From Glebionis coronaria (Eukaryota; Streptophyta; Magnoliopsida; Asterales; Asteraceae): a stretch of 64,000 nt of DNA. Below are positions 23,677 to 36,100 of the stretch, piece after piece (position 1 is the stretch's first letter; each line of letters opens with the position of its first letter). The stretch covers positions 392,483,039 to 392,547,038 of the forward strand of contig CM046879.1 in NCBI GenBank assembly GCA_025667525.1, given 5' to 3'. The translations under genes and the position numbers were made by a program. The notes under the pieces were generated by a model, which was not told where the DNA came from, did no database searches, and saw nothing but the letters and a program-made list of their open reading frames with translations.

Positions 23677-25158
23677 TGATAGGTGTGTAAACACCCATCC
23701 TTTTACCACTTAATTACGGCTAAAACAAGACCAAAACACGTAATTAATATCATTTGTTTGGAATTATGCGTGGTTTTTGTGTTTATTGTGATTTCAGAGC
23801 TAACCGGATGAATATTAAAGAAAACATGGGATTGCACGGGTTTTATCAAGGAAAAAGACTGAAGACGAAGTCTATTGTCCAAGAGGTGCAAAAGATTTGA
23901 AGTCACTAGGCCTATTCGAAGATTTATCGAAGAAAAGGACTAAAGACGGAAGATTTTCATAAGTCGAAGAAACTCGAGTCTATTTAACGAAGAAATTAGA
24001 AGACGAGTTGGATTTAATCGACAACAAATCCCGAATCAGAATCGCAAACGTCAACTTTTCTGAAAAGACGAGAAGACAAGAAGAAGAGGAGAAAGCCCAC
24101 TCACCAACCAACCACTAGGAGTATAAATAGAAAACTCCCTTCACACATTAGAGAGTGAGTTTTTCATTTTCCTTTTTCCAGGGCTTTGTAGTTCGTCTCA
24201 TCACAAACTCCATTAGGGAGTTTGGTGATTTTCATCTTTTTCTTTTCATCTTGTAAGTTTGATTCAATACTCTTGTTACTTTTCCCTTAATCAATCCATT
24301 TCATCTTTTCATTAATCTTGTTCTTCATCATCTCTTTTTGCAAGTTCTTAAGTTTTTATGTGATTCAAGTTTGATCCTAAAAAGTTGTTGAATTAGTGTT
24401 TTTATTAGTGGGATTTGTTCTTTATAGTATGTTAATGATTATTGGTTAGTTTGGTTAAACCTTTTTGAGTATTTAAGTCGATTTGGATTAAATTTCGTGT
24501 CTATCTTCTTTCTTCTGCTGCTGTTACTGCCCAGACTTGATCTTTCCGAATAGCCATATTTTTGTTCCCTTATTCGGAATTTTTGATATTCCGAATAAGG
24601 GTGTTAATTTCCTTCTATTCGGAACATTCCATACATTCCGAATAGGATTGTTCGTGTTTGCTTATTCGGAACATTTTCCGAATAATCCCATTTTCCGAAT
24701 AGAGTTTTATTCCGAATAGGGGTTTCCACGTTTCCCTATTCGGAACTTTTTAAATTTTCCGAATTGCAAATTTTTGTTTCTTTACTCGGAATATTTATTC
24801 CGAATAGCTCTGTTTTTTCCGAATAGCTCTGTTTTTCCGAATAGCTTTGTTTTCCGCATAGAGTCTTTATTCCGAATAGGGTTTTCCATAGTTCCCTATT
24901 CGGAACATTCCGCATAAGCACTTTTTCCGAATGGTCAAGCTTTCCGAATAGGGTATTTTTCCAGTATCAATTCAAGTTTTGGTTATTATTTGTTGCTTGT
25001 TTTAAGTTTACTCCATTATCATTTTATTCACTTATCTGTTTAGTAGATTAGAAAACCAAATACACTTTTTGTCACCAAAAACAATTCATTCCACTTTTAA
25101 CTGAGATCAATTCGAGAGGATTCCGAGAATTCTGAACCCATACAAAACGCGTATATCA
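23677..25158 (+). repeat. Athila 3' LTR (1482 bp)
   Basis: Same length as 14429-15910, and no mismatch was seen by eye; the chance open frames in both copies translate identically. Confidence 0.95.
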
Positions 25159-25163
25159 GTATG

Positions 25164-25696
25164 ACTGGGAGCTTGAGTTTTGGTTTGATTAGTTAAATCT
25201 TGAATGTTAGTTTGTTAATGCATATTAGTATCACATTGTCCATATGTTTTTAACTTTTGGTTGTTACTCACATCTTATGGTATGATTTTGGCGTTTGAGT
25301 CTAAACCTATGACTCTCACCAACTTTATGTCGACGTGTTTTAGCGTCTCTTTCAGGTGAGAATATGGTTAATCTTGAGAATAGAAGTGGCTAGTTTTGGA
25401 GGCATTAGGATTGCATATAGAAGGAGATCCCCGTTCCTTCTTAGTTTCTTTTGTTTGTTTAGTAAGTGATACTGTTGACACCTATATGTTTGCTTTGTTT
25501 ATGTATTGTTTGTCTTGGGTAATAGGTAGGACTGTTACCTACTTGCCTAGACTCCTGCTTTGTTGAGATATTGTCATGACATTTGTGTCACCATTTTATG
25601 ACATTTCTTAGTTCATTTAGTTATCTCTATAGACACGCCATGTTGTGATGATATCCATACGTCGCGCCCTATATTCCGCCATGGTGGGGTGTGACA
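25164..25696 (+). repeat. Relic A left LTR, second part
   Basis: Resumes after the gtatg duplication and aligns with the end of the right LTR (about 45950-46482). Ends ggtgtgaca. Confidence 0.88.
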
Positions 25697-25698
25697 GA

Positions 25699-25710
25699 TA
25701 GGTATCAGAG
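25699..25710 (+). other. Relic A primer-binding site, Met-tRNA-like
   Basis: taggtatcagag lies two bases after the LTR, one mismatch within the Met-tRNA consensus TGGTATCAGAG. Confidence 0.75.
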
Positions 25711-28700
25711 ACAATGGTTATAGAGAATTAGGTTGCCTAGTCTAGTAACCTAGTCTATAGCTTAAGGGTCCCTGCATATAGGCGTCATAGGAGTATGTGT
25801 GCATTTTATAATAACTGATGTGTTTGGATGTTATTTTGTGATGTTTGTTAAGTTATGAACTACTATGGTTCATACTTAGCCACATGTTATTTTCTTTTTG
25901 GGTTGTGACTAGTGCGGGTTGAACCATAATCGTCCACGCTAGTCATTGTTGTATTTTGCTTAAATTGTACATTATAGTACATAATTTGGTACAAGGTAGT
26001 TTCTATCTTTTGTTGAGTTATTTTATGTACCTGAGGTATGTTATTTTTTCTTTTGATGTTTAAGTCATGTTCCCTAAGAATCGTGCGGTGGTTCGAGTTA
26101 CTAGGAGTACATGGGTAGGAAGGATTTTAAGGTGTTTCTATTCTGATGGACGACATGACTTATAATTGATTATGTTTTTGCTTTGGATTTTGTCTATGCT
26201 GTTTTAGCTAGACTATGGATTTCTGTATTCCAAGAGTTTGACTATGTAATTTTATTAGTTGGAGTTTTTGACCTTATTGTTTATGTGGTTATGTGCTTAG
26301 GTGAGTTGATGGATTTATGTGTTATGTGTTGTATTGATTCTTATAAGTGTCATCATAGGAGGGAGTGCATTGGGGAAAGGGTAATTGTATAAGTATGGTG
26401 GCCAACATAGTTATACAAGTACCACAACTTCAATGGGTTCCTAAGTATGATTGCATGAAAGAGGGTTAGTACATGCTTGTATATGATGAGATGTGGATTA
26501 TTGGTATATGTATAGTATATGGGTTTATGTAACGGTTGCCTACGTTATGGATATTTTTGAGTGTGTTATTGTTTTGGGTTATAGTCATGTTGTGTGATTA
26601 TGGGGTCATACGATATGGACTTGTTTTAGTGATGGGTATTATGCCTTGTGGTAAGATGGTGGTTACTCGTAAAAAAAACCCGAGTGTATGACGCGATCGA
26701 TTGATCTGACATGTATGGTAACGAGTATGTTTTGGGTGATTTAATAGGTATATATATGCGGATGTATATATACTCGTATGTGTTAAGTTATGATATATGG
26801 TCGTTCAGTAGTTATTAACTTATTATAACTTGAACGTACCTTGTGTTTGCTCGTGTTTTATGGTGTTGGAGTTTAATGGAGTTCCAACGACGTTGTGAGT
26901 CTTTTGATGGGTGTCTACATTCGGGTATGTATTTAATTAATGAGAACTACTAAATTTTCTTACAAATAAGTGTGGCTGATTATGGGAAAACGATTTTGAA
27001 AAAAATAAAAATTTGTAAGTGTATGGTATGATATCGTGACTTACATATTTTTTTTTAGTTTGTGGTAGTAAGCTATAAAAAATTTGTCTTGAAAATAATT
27101 GGATTAGTTTTCTATGTAACATGTGATAATACATTTTAAAGGGGTAAAGAAATTTTACAAAAGTTTTCTTAAGTGCAGTTAAAATTTTAGAAGTATTTAA
27201 CTAGACGGCAAGAGTAAAAAGGGAGATTTTTATTATAGTAATGATAATAATAACACCACACCTTGTAAACGTGTAGTAGTTTAGTTATAACCAGCCTAAA
27301 TGGATTTTATAAAATAATCATAATAATATAGAATAAAATGAAAAAAAAACACTGTATTTTATAAACATGTATTAGTTTCATAATAGCAAGTGAAATAAGT
27401 TTAATATGGGTAAACAAGATAATGGTTAGAATAAGATTGTAGTATACTAACTAGTTAATATCTTGATAGAATGATGAAGATAAAGGATGAGTTACTGGTT
27501 AAAAATGAGTATGATTGATTTTAGTAGTATTGGAGTTTGGTTCTTATGAGAAGTAACTAACTGGGACGAAAGTTTAAAAATTTTCTAAGGTATCGAGAAT
27601 TGGTAATACTAATCGTGAAGAGTCTAAATTTTTCGTTGTTGGCACACTCCATTGATCTTTCGGATTACATTGTTTTGTTTTCAGTTGTTTTGGCTAGGGT
27701 TCGTTTTACCCTATATTTTATTGGGACACGATTGTTTGGAATTCTTTTGTTACACGTCATGGCTGGTTTAGTTATGCGGTTGTGGAAACGTTAGGATGAG
27801 AGGATAGAGTTGGGTAGTATTACTTATGGTTAGATATTAGAATGGAGAAATGTGTTTTGGTTTAAAGGTTGTGTTGAAGGAATGATTAAGATTTGTGGAG
27901 TTTGGAAACATGGATTGGTTACGGGAATAAGAGAGTAAGTAAAGTTAGTTGACTGATAGTGGGAACGAGAAGTCATGCTATGAGAAGTTGGTTGAAGTAC
28001 TATTAGGAGATTGATGAAAGTACTAGCGGATGTGAGGGTAGAGTAGAAAGTTTATACTAATGGAAAGGTTGGGTAAATAACACGCAAGGGATTGGTATAG
28101 TTATGGAGGCAAGGTAGTAGTAGGCACGTGAAGGAAAACAGGAATGTGAAAGAATGATTGGTAGGAGGCTGATTAACGGTGAAGTAAAACAAGTAAGGAA
28201 GAGTGAGCCATTGAGGGGTTGAAGTACTTTTAGAAATATTGTGGTAGATGAGTTGAAGTTAGAAGCTACTGGTAGTGTGAAGTTCCTAGGTAACATCATG
28301 GAGACGAGAAGGAGTGCGTAAAGAGCTACACCACGAAGCAAAGAGCTGAAAGGACTACGTGTCGGCTGCAAGAAGGATGCAAGAGATTTCGAAGGAGTCA
28401 CAAAAGTTGCGAGGACTGGAAAGGTGACAAGCACTATGATGGGAAATTTACTTATGATTTGTGACGAAGAAGGGCAGATCGATTATCAGAGTGGAGCTAC
28501 AAAGAGCTGAACCGGTGGATCGTGATGAAATGAATACACGACATGGGAGATTAAGAACTCGTGGAAGTAACAAGGGGAGTCGAGTGACTACGCGGATAGA
28601 ATTTTTGTGGCAATCAATATCGAGGGATGAGAAGTGAAGCTGAGCTGAATAAGTTTCGTGGAGAAGTGATTAGAGAGTCGGTTTTGTGAAGGGGTTATGA

Positions 28701-29558
28701 AAGATCTTTGGAAGAGACAGCTATGCATTATCCAATGCACTAGTGATTTCCATAGATTTGATGAATGAAGTATGGAATTTTTGTTGGACAAGATAGTGTA
28801 AGAATAAGGGAGAACCATGGAAGGAGAGAACCAAGTATTCCTAGAAGATGATGATTGAAAATACCTCATGTTGGGTGCAAGATCAAAGTAGAAGTATGAG
28901 ATTTGAATAAGAATTCAAAATATGGCTTAGTAGACAAATGGAAACTAATGTGGGTATAAGATGAGAGTGTGATCCGCAAGGAATCACATGAAACTCTAGT
29001 CTGTCCCTATTAGGAGGGAGTATGAGAGCTGGTTGTGAGAAAAAAAACAAGTGAAGCTACTTGGAAAATTTTGGCGTATAGATGACTAGATAGACTTAGT
29101 TAGTGGAGCTGGATTGTTATATCTCCCTAGAATGCTAGAGGCATTTGGGGTACGAGATGTAGAGAATGATCTATACAGATCATGAACGTCTCCAACACAT
29201 ATTTAATCATCTTGATTGAACATTTGGAAAAGGTGATGGGTGGAGTTAAGTGATGAAAGAAAATTGCAAGGCCAAGTACCATCTAGGAAAGGCAAGCATG
29301 GTTGATGAGATATGCAATAAGAAGAATGAAGTGAAGCTGAGACGAACTTGAACTATATGGATGACGTATTAGGGTGGTATGGATGAAGGATGTAGGTTGC
29401 ACGACTTGAGTTGTCTAAAGCAGAGAACTCGTCAACAGGTATGTTGCGTGGCTTGGATAATCATATGGAGAAAAGGGACGTAGACTATACTTCCTACATA
29501 GATAGAAGTAGCTTAGAAAGGGCGATGTAAGGACGAAACTGGAGAAAGGGATACATAA
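25711..29558 (+). pseudogene. Relic A interior, 5' two thirds (decayed gag-pol)
   Basis: No open frame of useful length. The only part I can read with confidence is RNase H at about 29165-29300. It keeps IYTDH, then the HIFNHLD block and KYHLGKAS, equivalents of the Tekay [11 protein letters not shown] and YHPGKANV blocks, but with stops and altered residues. The stretch from 25711 to about 27900 is where gag should be and shows nothing recognisable. Another relic element is inserted at 29564. Confidence 0.6.
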
Positions 29559-29563
29559 TAGGG
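29559..29563. repeat. Target site duplication (taggg) of relic B, left copy
   Basis: Recurs at 42082-42086. Confidence 0.93.
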
Positions 29564-32500
29564 TGTAACACCCCCAAATTCATACAACTCAGTACAGCGG
29601 AAGACTAGTTGGTGTTACGGGATAGCACATTACTCACATCATAGACAACGCATAAAAATCGCGTCGTTTTAATAATAAATCATTTCCATTCATAAACATC
29701 AAAGTTACATCGGTCCAAGTCAGTATATTTCATACAAAGTTTTACAAAGTATTTGAATGGAAAAATATTGTTTAAGTGCGGGCCATGAATTCTTGTCGTC
29801 TTCCCGAGAATTACCTTCAAGTACCTGAGATAAGACATGTTAAAAGAAAAGGTCAGCGATAACGCCGAGTGAATTCATAGAGTTTAATAAATTCCATCAA
29901 TATAATATCAGTATAAAATTATTACTGAAAATCATTTTGTACAAATCATTTTAATAGGCCATAAAATAGCCAAGTCATTTTATACAAATCTTTATCGAAA
30001 ATCATAATATAGGCATTTGCCTTAAAAACCGTTATACGAATCATTATCGTTAAAAACACCATACAATACGTTTTTGCAACGTTGTATAGATTAAATAAAA
30101 CCATTATATGAATATGGTTATAAAAAGCCTTAAAAATCATTATACGAGCCAATGTCGTAAAAACGTCATACAATACGTTTTACGACGTTGTATGAAAATA
30201 AAAACCGTTATATGAGTATGGTTATGAAAACCAAAATACAATCATAATATCAATAGTATGACCCTGTATTGCTAGTCAGGCAATACATCGTAATTAGGAG
30301 CGTCTATTATTATTTTGTTAACTTAGATTATTATAAGCCGCATGACATTGTTACCTTACTAAACCAAAACGGGTAGCTAACCCGATACCAATTTTGCCCA
30401 TCTAAAGTAGCGTGTCGTCAAAAAGGTCACGCTATGGAAATCTTCTCATACATAAATTCGCTTACCAATCAATGTGGCACGACGGGGATCAACCGTCAAG
30501 GCGCGAACTGGGGTGATCGTCCCCAAATAGTACTATTAAATGCATAAGCGTCTACCAAATCCCGGTAGTTCACAATTCATTCTAATGGGAATTTTTGTGA
30601 CATAACCTAACTTTAATAATCCATTTAATTTCTTCTATCGGGTCCTTTAATCATTTATCGGGTCATACAATCGGGTCATTCAATCATTCGGGTCCAAAAT
30701 CAATAAACAAACAATCGGGACAATTGGTGTCCTATTTAATAAAAACTAACATGTTATCTCCCTCGCGGTTTATAAAACATTTATAAAAACATTTAAAAGA
30801 GTGTGAGGCTATGAACTCACGTTGATATGGGAAGGCGGGTTATCGGCAATTCGGACGTACGGTACGTGCTTCAATCACGGAAACCTAGACAAATAATACT
30901 CGTCTTAGACTTTTGTCCAATGACTTTATAAAAATAACACTTATGTATACATATGATGATTATATATATATGATGATCAAGTGGGTTTACATATTCTCGT
31001 TTACTCATTTTAGAGTTATGTGTCGATAACTTTTATACTAGTTTTCTCGTTTTACCCATTTACGTGTTTTAGGTCCAATAAGCCTATTATAAGTTCTTAA
31101 CTTGTATTAATCCTTTTTATACTTACATTATCAGTATATATATACTTTTCATGTTGGGCCCAAATGGGTTAAGACCAATAAGTTCTTTTTACAAGTTTTT
31201 ATCTTATTAAGTCCAATTATTAGTCCAATATGTTTAGTTAGCTCGTAAATGTCCGTATCTCTTATAGTTCGGGTTTTATCGGTTTTTACTTGTATTAGTT
31301 ACTTATACATCAGTATATGACTTTTATAAACTTTACATTAGACGGGTTTGGTCGTCTAAGTTTTATTCGGCGAAAAACGTTAATTTTACGGCGATAGCCG
31401 AAAAAGTCGTAAAAATCAAGTTTATAGTTTTTATTACTTATAAATATTATTTTACCACCATTTATATAATTTACCCATTTAATTAAACTTTTATACATTT
31501 ATATAAATAAGTTTTATAAGTTAGTGGGTTTATATTTTTACATTTTATACATTATAATGTGAGTGCTTATATAATATTAATAAACATTATTTCCAAAAAT
31601 CTGATTTTTATCTTCACTTTCACCAAAACTGCCATATCTTGAGTTCTACATGGAGATAGAAGCTCAAATGTTTATCACATAAACTACATGATATGTGCTA
31701 CATTTAACTCTTCTATAGCTACTGTTGAATCATCCTTTAAGTATTTTCTAAAAATCGTCCAAAACAGTAACCTCAGATTTATACCCTAAACTTGTTTTGA
31801 TCATATCTCACTCATTACTTTGATTCCATTGCATGGCCAACTCTCACATGTGTACAAGACCCATAGATTACTGTAAATCCATTATACTTCATCATTTTAT
31901 CAGTTTACCATATGGTTCTTTACTGTTTTACACAGCCATCAAATTTAACCAAGATTTTAACCTTGTTTCTTATAGTCTTTCATCTTTTTAAGCATGTTTA
32001 TAAACAACAAATCCCCACATAACATTTTTATCATCATATAATCATCATATACATATAAAATAGAAAATAAAATACATGTTTACATAATCAAATTAACAAG
32101 AAGATGAGGAGGACAATCTTTATACCACCATGATGATGTAGGTTGATCAAAACATGGATTTTTGATGGAGAAACTTGTGATGCACCAAGACCATCTTCAA
32201 GACCATCATTCTTCATGAGAACCTTGTGGAAAATCAGCCCTACTACTCCATTAAAACTCCTCCTTGGATGTTATAAGTACCACCAATCAATAGGGTTTCA
32301 AAAGGGCTTCAACATATACAAGTATAACATAGGATTTTGTGGTTAATTTTGATCAAATTAGGGTGTTTATGGTGAAGAATGGGACGGCATTTTTGAGAGG
32401 GTGAGAGAGATTTTTAGTTGTTTGCATGAGTTGCAAATGAGTGTGTGGTATAACTTTGGTGGTTTTGTGTTGTAAGTGGAAAGTTGCTTAACTTGTAAGC

Positions 32501-33115
32501 TTTAGCTTACAAGTGTAAGCTTTAAGCTAAAATGTGGACACATCATGGGATGTGTGGTTACTTAGGCCGGTTTTGGAGTGGGGTGGGACAAGTGTCCCAC
32601 TTGTCTCATCCCATTTATTTACGGGTACTCCTCGATTCTAGTTTCCTTGATTTGCATGCCCTCGGGTCGTTTTACGAAAAACGTTTTTATAAATTATGAA
32701 TCAACGGCACAAAACGAATCTAATAAAAATTGTCTCATCAAAAACGGAGTTCGAAAACGTAAATACGTAATCCTAAGGTTTCCGGTTTAGTCGTAAAGGA
32801 CGTAAAAATAAAATCGTAAGTCCTAATCTCTTCTCGTAAATTTGTGAGTTTATGAACCAACACAAATTTAAAACTCCAAAATAATATCCACGAATAAATT
32901 TATTTTCTGAAATGTCGGACTGCCACTAAAGACGGTGTATGTAAACGTAAGCACGTAACGATGAATCCTCCGGTTTAGACGTAGTCGATGCTACTTCAAG
33001 ACGTAAATCCAAATTTCTTCCCAAAAATAAGTGAGTTCATATTGTAATATTAAAATAATATTTTCAAATAATATTTGAGAATAAAATATCAATCGTAAAT
33101 TGACGAATTGTCACA
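29564..33115 (-). repeat. Relic B 3' LTR (3552 bp)
   Basis: Contains an internal pair of about 105-bp subrepeats (about 30010-30233) around short palindromes such as catacaatacg...cgttgtatg. Small frames within are not genes. Confidence 0.92.
30008..30233. repeat. Two diverged subrepeats in relic B LTR
   Basis: Each unit runs from an attatacga motif through catacaatacgtttt and a ttgtatag/ttgtatga motif to a tatggttat motif. Also present in the other LTR (about 38975-39200). Confidence 0.75.
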
Positions 33116-36100
33116 GCATTTACCCCTAAACAGGATCTTTGTCCTCAAAGATCATCTTACCTTACTACTCGCTTCTTATAGAGTTAAAGCCATGTGGGTA
33201 TTTCCTCCACATTCGGTCTTTTCTCACAAGTGCAATTCGTTACAATACGCGAGTTTCATCAAACATAACTACGGGAATAAGATCAGGCTAAATGTTGACT
33301 TACTTTCTCTATCCATGATGTTCACGGGTTTCTGATGAATGCAACTTTTCGCCGATCTAAGCTTTACTAAGAACAATCAGATTTTCACTTGATAGATATT
33401 CCATCAAGTTCGATTTACGAAACATAATTCACGCAGTCTTTGAAGTCCTAGGGTAGATCCAGCTTATATGCCTTTCAATCCCAACTTTTACATCATCTCA
33501 ATGGTCCCAAACAACGGGGACTTAGATCCCATGATTTGTCAGATCATGAATTCATTTTACCAAGGTTAAAAATTTTGGCATAACTTCGCTATCCATTTGG
33601 CACTTCAAGATCTACATTTCACATTCACATAACCTCTTGCCTATTACCGGCTGTCAATAATCAAATCCTAATTTTAACAATCATTTCAGGTCTCGCGGGT
33701 CGGGTATTTTGTAAGGTTAGGTTCACCATCATAGGAAACCTTAAACCTAAAAGACATGTCCAACTCACAATGGGTGTATGTCGGATGTCTTTATCTCAAC
33801 TCTTGCTTACAGATGCTCTAAGATTTAGATCCTAACAAGATTCGATCTCGATCCTAATATGATGATCATCAATGAAAATCTTTCCAAAGGAAAACGATTA
33901 TACAATTTATCACCAAAGGTCATTCATTTCAACATAGAACAGCACTTATATTACTTTGTATCGTTACTTTACCTCGTCCCTTCGATTTGGGATGGTACAT
34001 AGTACTCTCATCAAGGTTCGTTCTCAATGACTTCTGAGCAAATCTCTAGAAATTCAATGTGAAGCGAGGATCTTGATTTAGATGTTCGATACAGGCACAC
34101 TATGTTTACATAAATCTTTTGCATTTATCATTAACGGGAATGATATTAGCAGATTTGGTCAGTCTGTCGACGGTGACCCAAATCGAATCAAATTCAGATG
34201 ATGACCTTTGCAATAGCTAGACGTTTACTAATGTATGAGGCGATGTCTGCCTTCATAATTGCCATTAGTACAGCTTCTTCAGACAAAGATACTTTTAGTC
34301 ATAAATGACATAAATAGAATACTTATACTTACAAATTCCAACATAACTATATCTTACAATCTCCATATTTAGGCAATCACATGTGGTCTTTTATACATTT
34401 AACGCCATCGGCTTCATAATTCTAATGGTTCACACTAGCCGTGAAACCTATCTATATTATCTTTTTACAATCATTGTTTATTTTTATATTGTTCGGCAAA
34501 TTATTTTGCACCTTCATTATTAAGGAACACATCCTAATTGGTTCTTTATTCTTTTTACATAATGCGTTGGTATCCATATTCACTTCTCATGATGATGTGA
34601 TTATCATGTCCACAATTTACTCAGATATTCTTTCTATATTATGCGTCAGTAATTACGTTCACCTTCCTGATGAAATAAATATCATAACCGTATTTATTCA
34701 AAAAAAATTTCTTCTATGTTTTAGTTTCGTCTTTACTATTATCTTTATCTGTTTTACTCAATCTGACGTTTTAAAGTGTTGATAATTATTACAACTAATT
34801 AAATAATTATTAGTTAATTTTTATGAAGCGTAAACGTAAAAGTTTTAAATTTCTTAGTTCAACCAATTTATATAAAATGTTCAAAATAAATTTGAATTTA
34901 ATTAACAAAATTTTTGTTGATTTATCGAAAATAATTAAAATAATTATTAAAATTCGTAAATGTTCGAAAAATCTTTGTTTATATTTTGGTCAAAATCTTC
35001 TTAGTTGAAAAGCGTAAATTGTCCTTTCAAATCTCAAGTCTTGGTTTAAATGGTTTCCTCAATTCTTCTTAAGTTATCTGGAGGTATACACAAACATTTA
35101 CCCCTAAACAGAAGTTTAGTTAAATGGTTTGTGTATAAGGGAATAATCCCTTAAAATCCTTTGTTAAAACATTTGTCAAAACATATTTCCATTTATTTTT
35201 GGTAATATCCAAAGTCTTAAAAGGGCTCTTAATTTTTGAAGAGTCAATTTATATTCCATTGTCTATTAATCACATGGTTAAATCATGTAAAGGTTCAAGT
35301 CTTTAATCACGTGTTAATTATTCAAGGTATAGGTTTTCATTGTTTAGCCAATTCAGGGCAATTTATAACTAATTATTAACTCATTATTATTCTTATATAC
35401 AAACAATTGGTCCTTAATGATCTCAAGCATGAATTTATCAAATTACAGCCTACACACGTGATTCACCAAAGTTATGAATGCTACATGTGTATTAGTCAAT
35501 CCAAACGTCACCACGTGAAACTCATAATGTTCATTACAAGTACCGGATGTAGTGATTGGAATACATAATCTTCTTCGCGGATTCGAAGTTGATGATAACC
35601 ATGCCACGGATCAAATCTTTAAAACATACGCTAGAACCTTGTAAATGATCGAACAAATCTTCCATTTCGAGTTATGGATTTCGTTTTCGATTGTCAATTT
35701 ACTCAGTCACAGTAATCTATAAATATAAGGATTGATAACACCATAGCTCTTCAGGATGACAGGCTTGGTATAATAAAATCTTTCTCCGACAACTCTCTCA
35801 GTTGTACGGTAATTCCTTTAATTCAGATGGTGCTAACGTACAGTGCACAAGCCACAAGTGCAGCACCGGGAATATAATCAATACCAATTTCTACTTGCCT
35901 TAATGGCGAAAGTCTAGGTAATTCATCAACAAATACTTCCTAAAGTTTCAGATAACCAAAACATCTTTTAATACATTCATATTAGGTTCTTTCTAGATTA
36001 CAATATCTATAACTAGTTCATAACCATTCGCGGTATAATTTCAAGTCATCCATCAAGAATTATTTAGATTACTTTTGATAATCAACATCTTATCATTTAG

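Larger units (their letters stand above)
14429..25158 (+). mobile_element. Athila-lineage Ty3/gypsy retrotransposon, intact
   Basis: A 10,730-bp element with two 1482-bp LTRs, TG/CA ends, and TSD gtatg at 14424-14428 and 25159-25163. The primer-binding site follows the left LTR, then one uninterrupted gag-pol frame of 1872 codons, a 2-kb non-coding 3' region and a polypurine tract. I see no difference between the LTRs. All catalytic motifs are present. This is what a recently inserted, potentially autonomous copy looks like. It lies inside the left LTR of relic A. Confidence 0.95.

Noticed and set aside
34441..34782. 113-codon hydrophobic frame resembling a membrane protein.
   Set aside because: It is antisense to the decayed pol of relic B, AT-rich, with no relatives recognised; best explained as chance.
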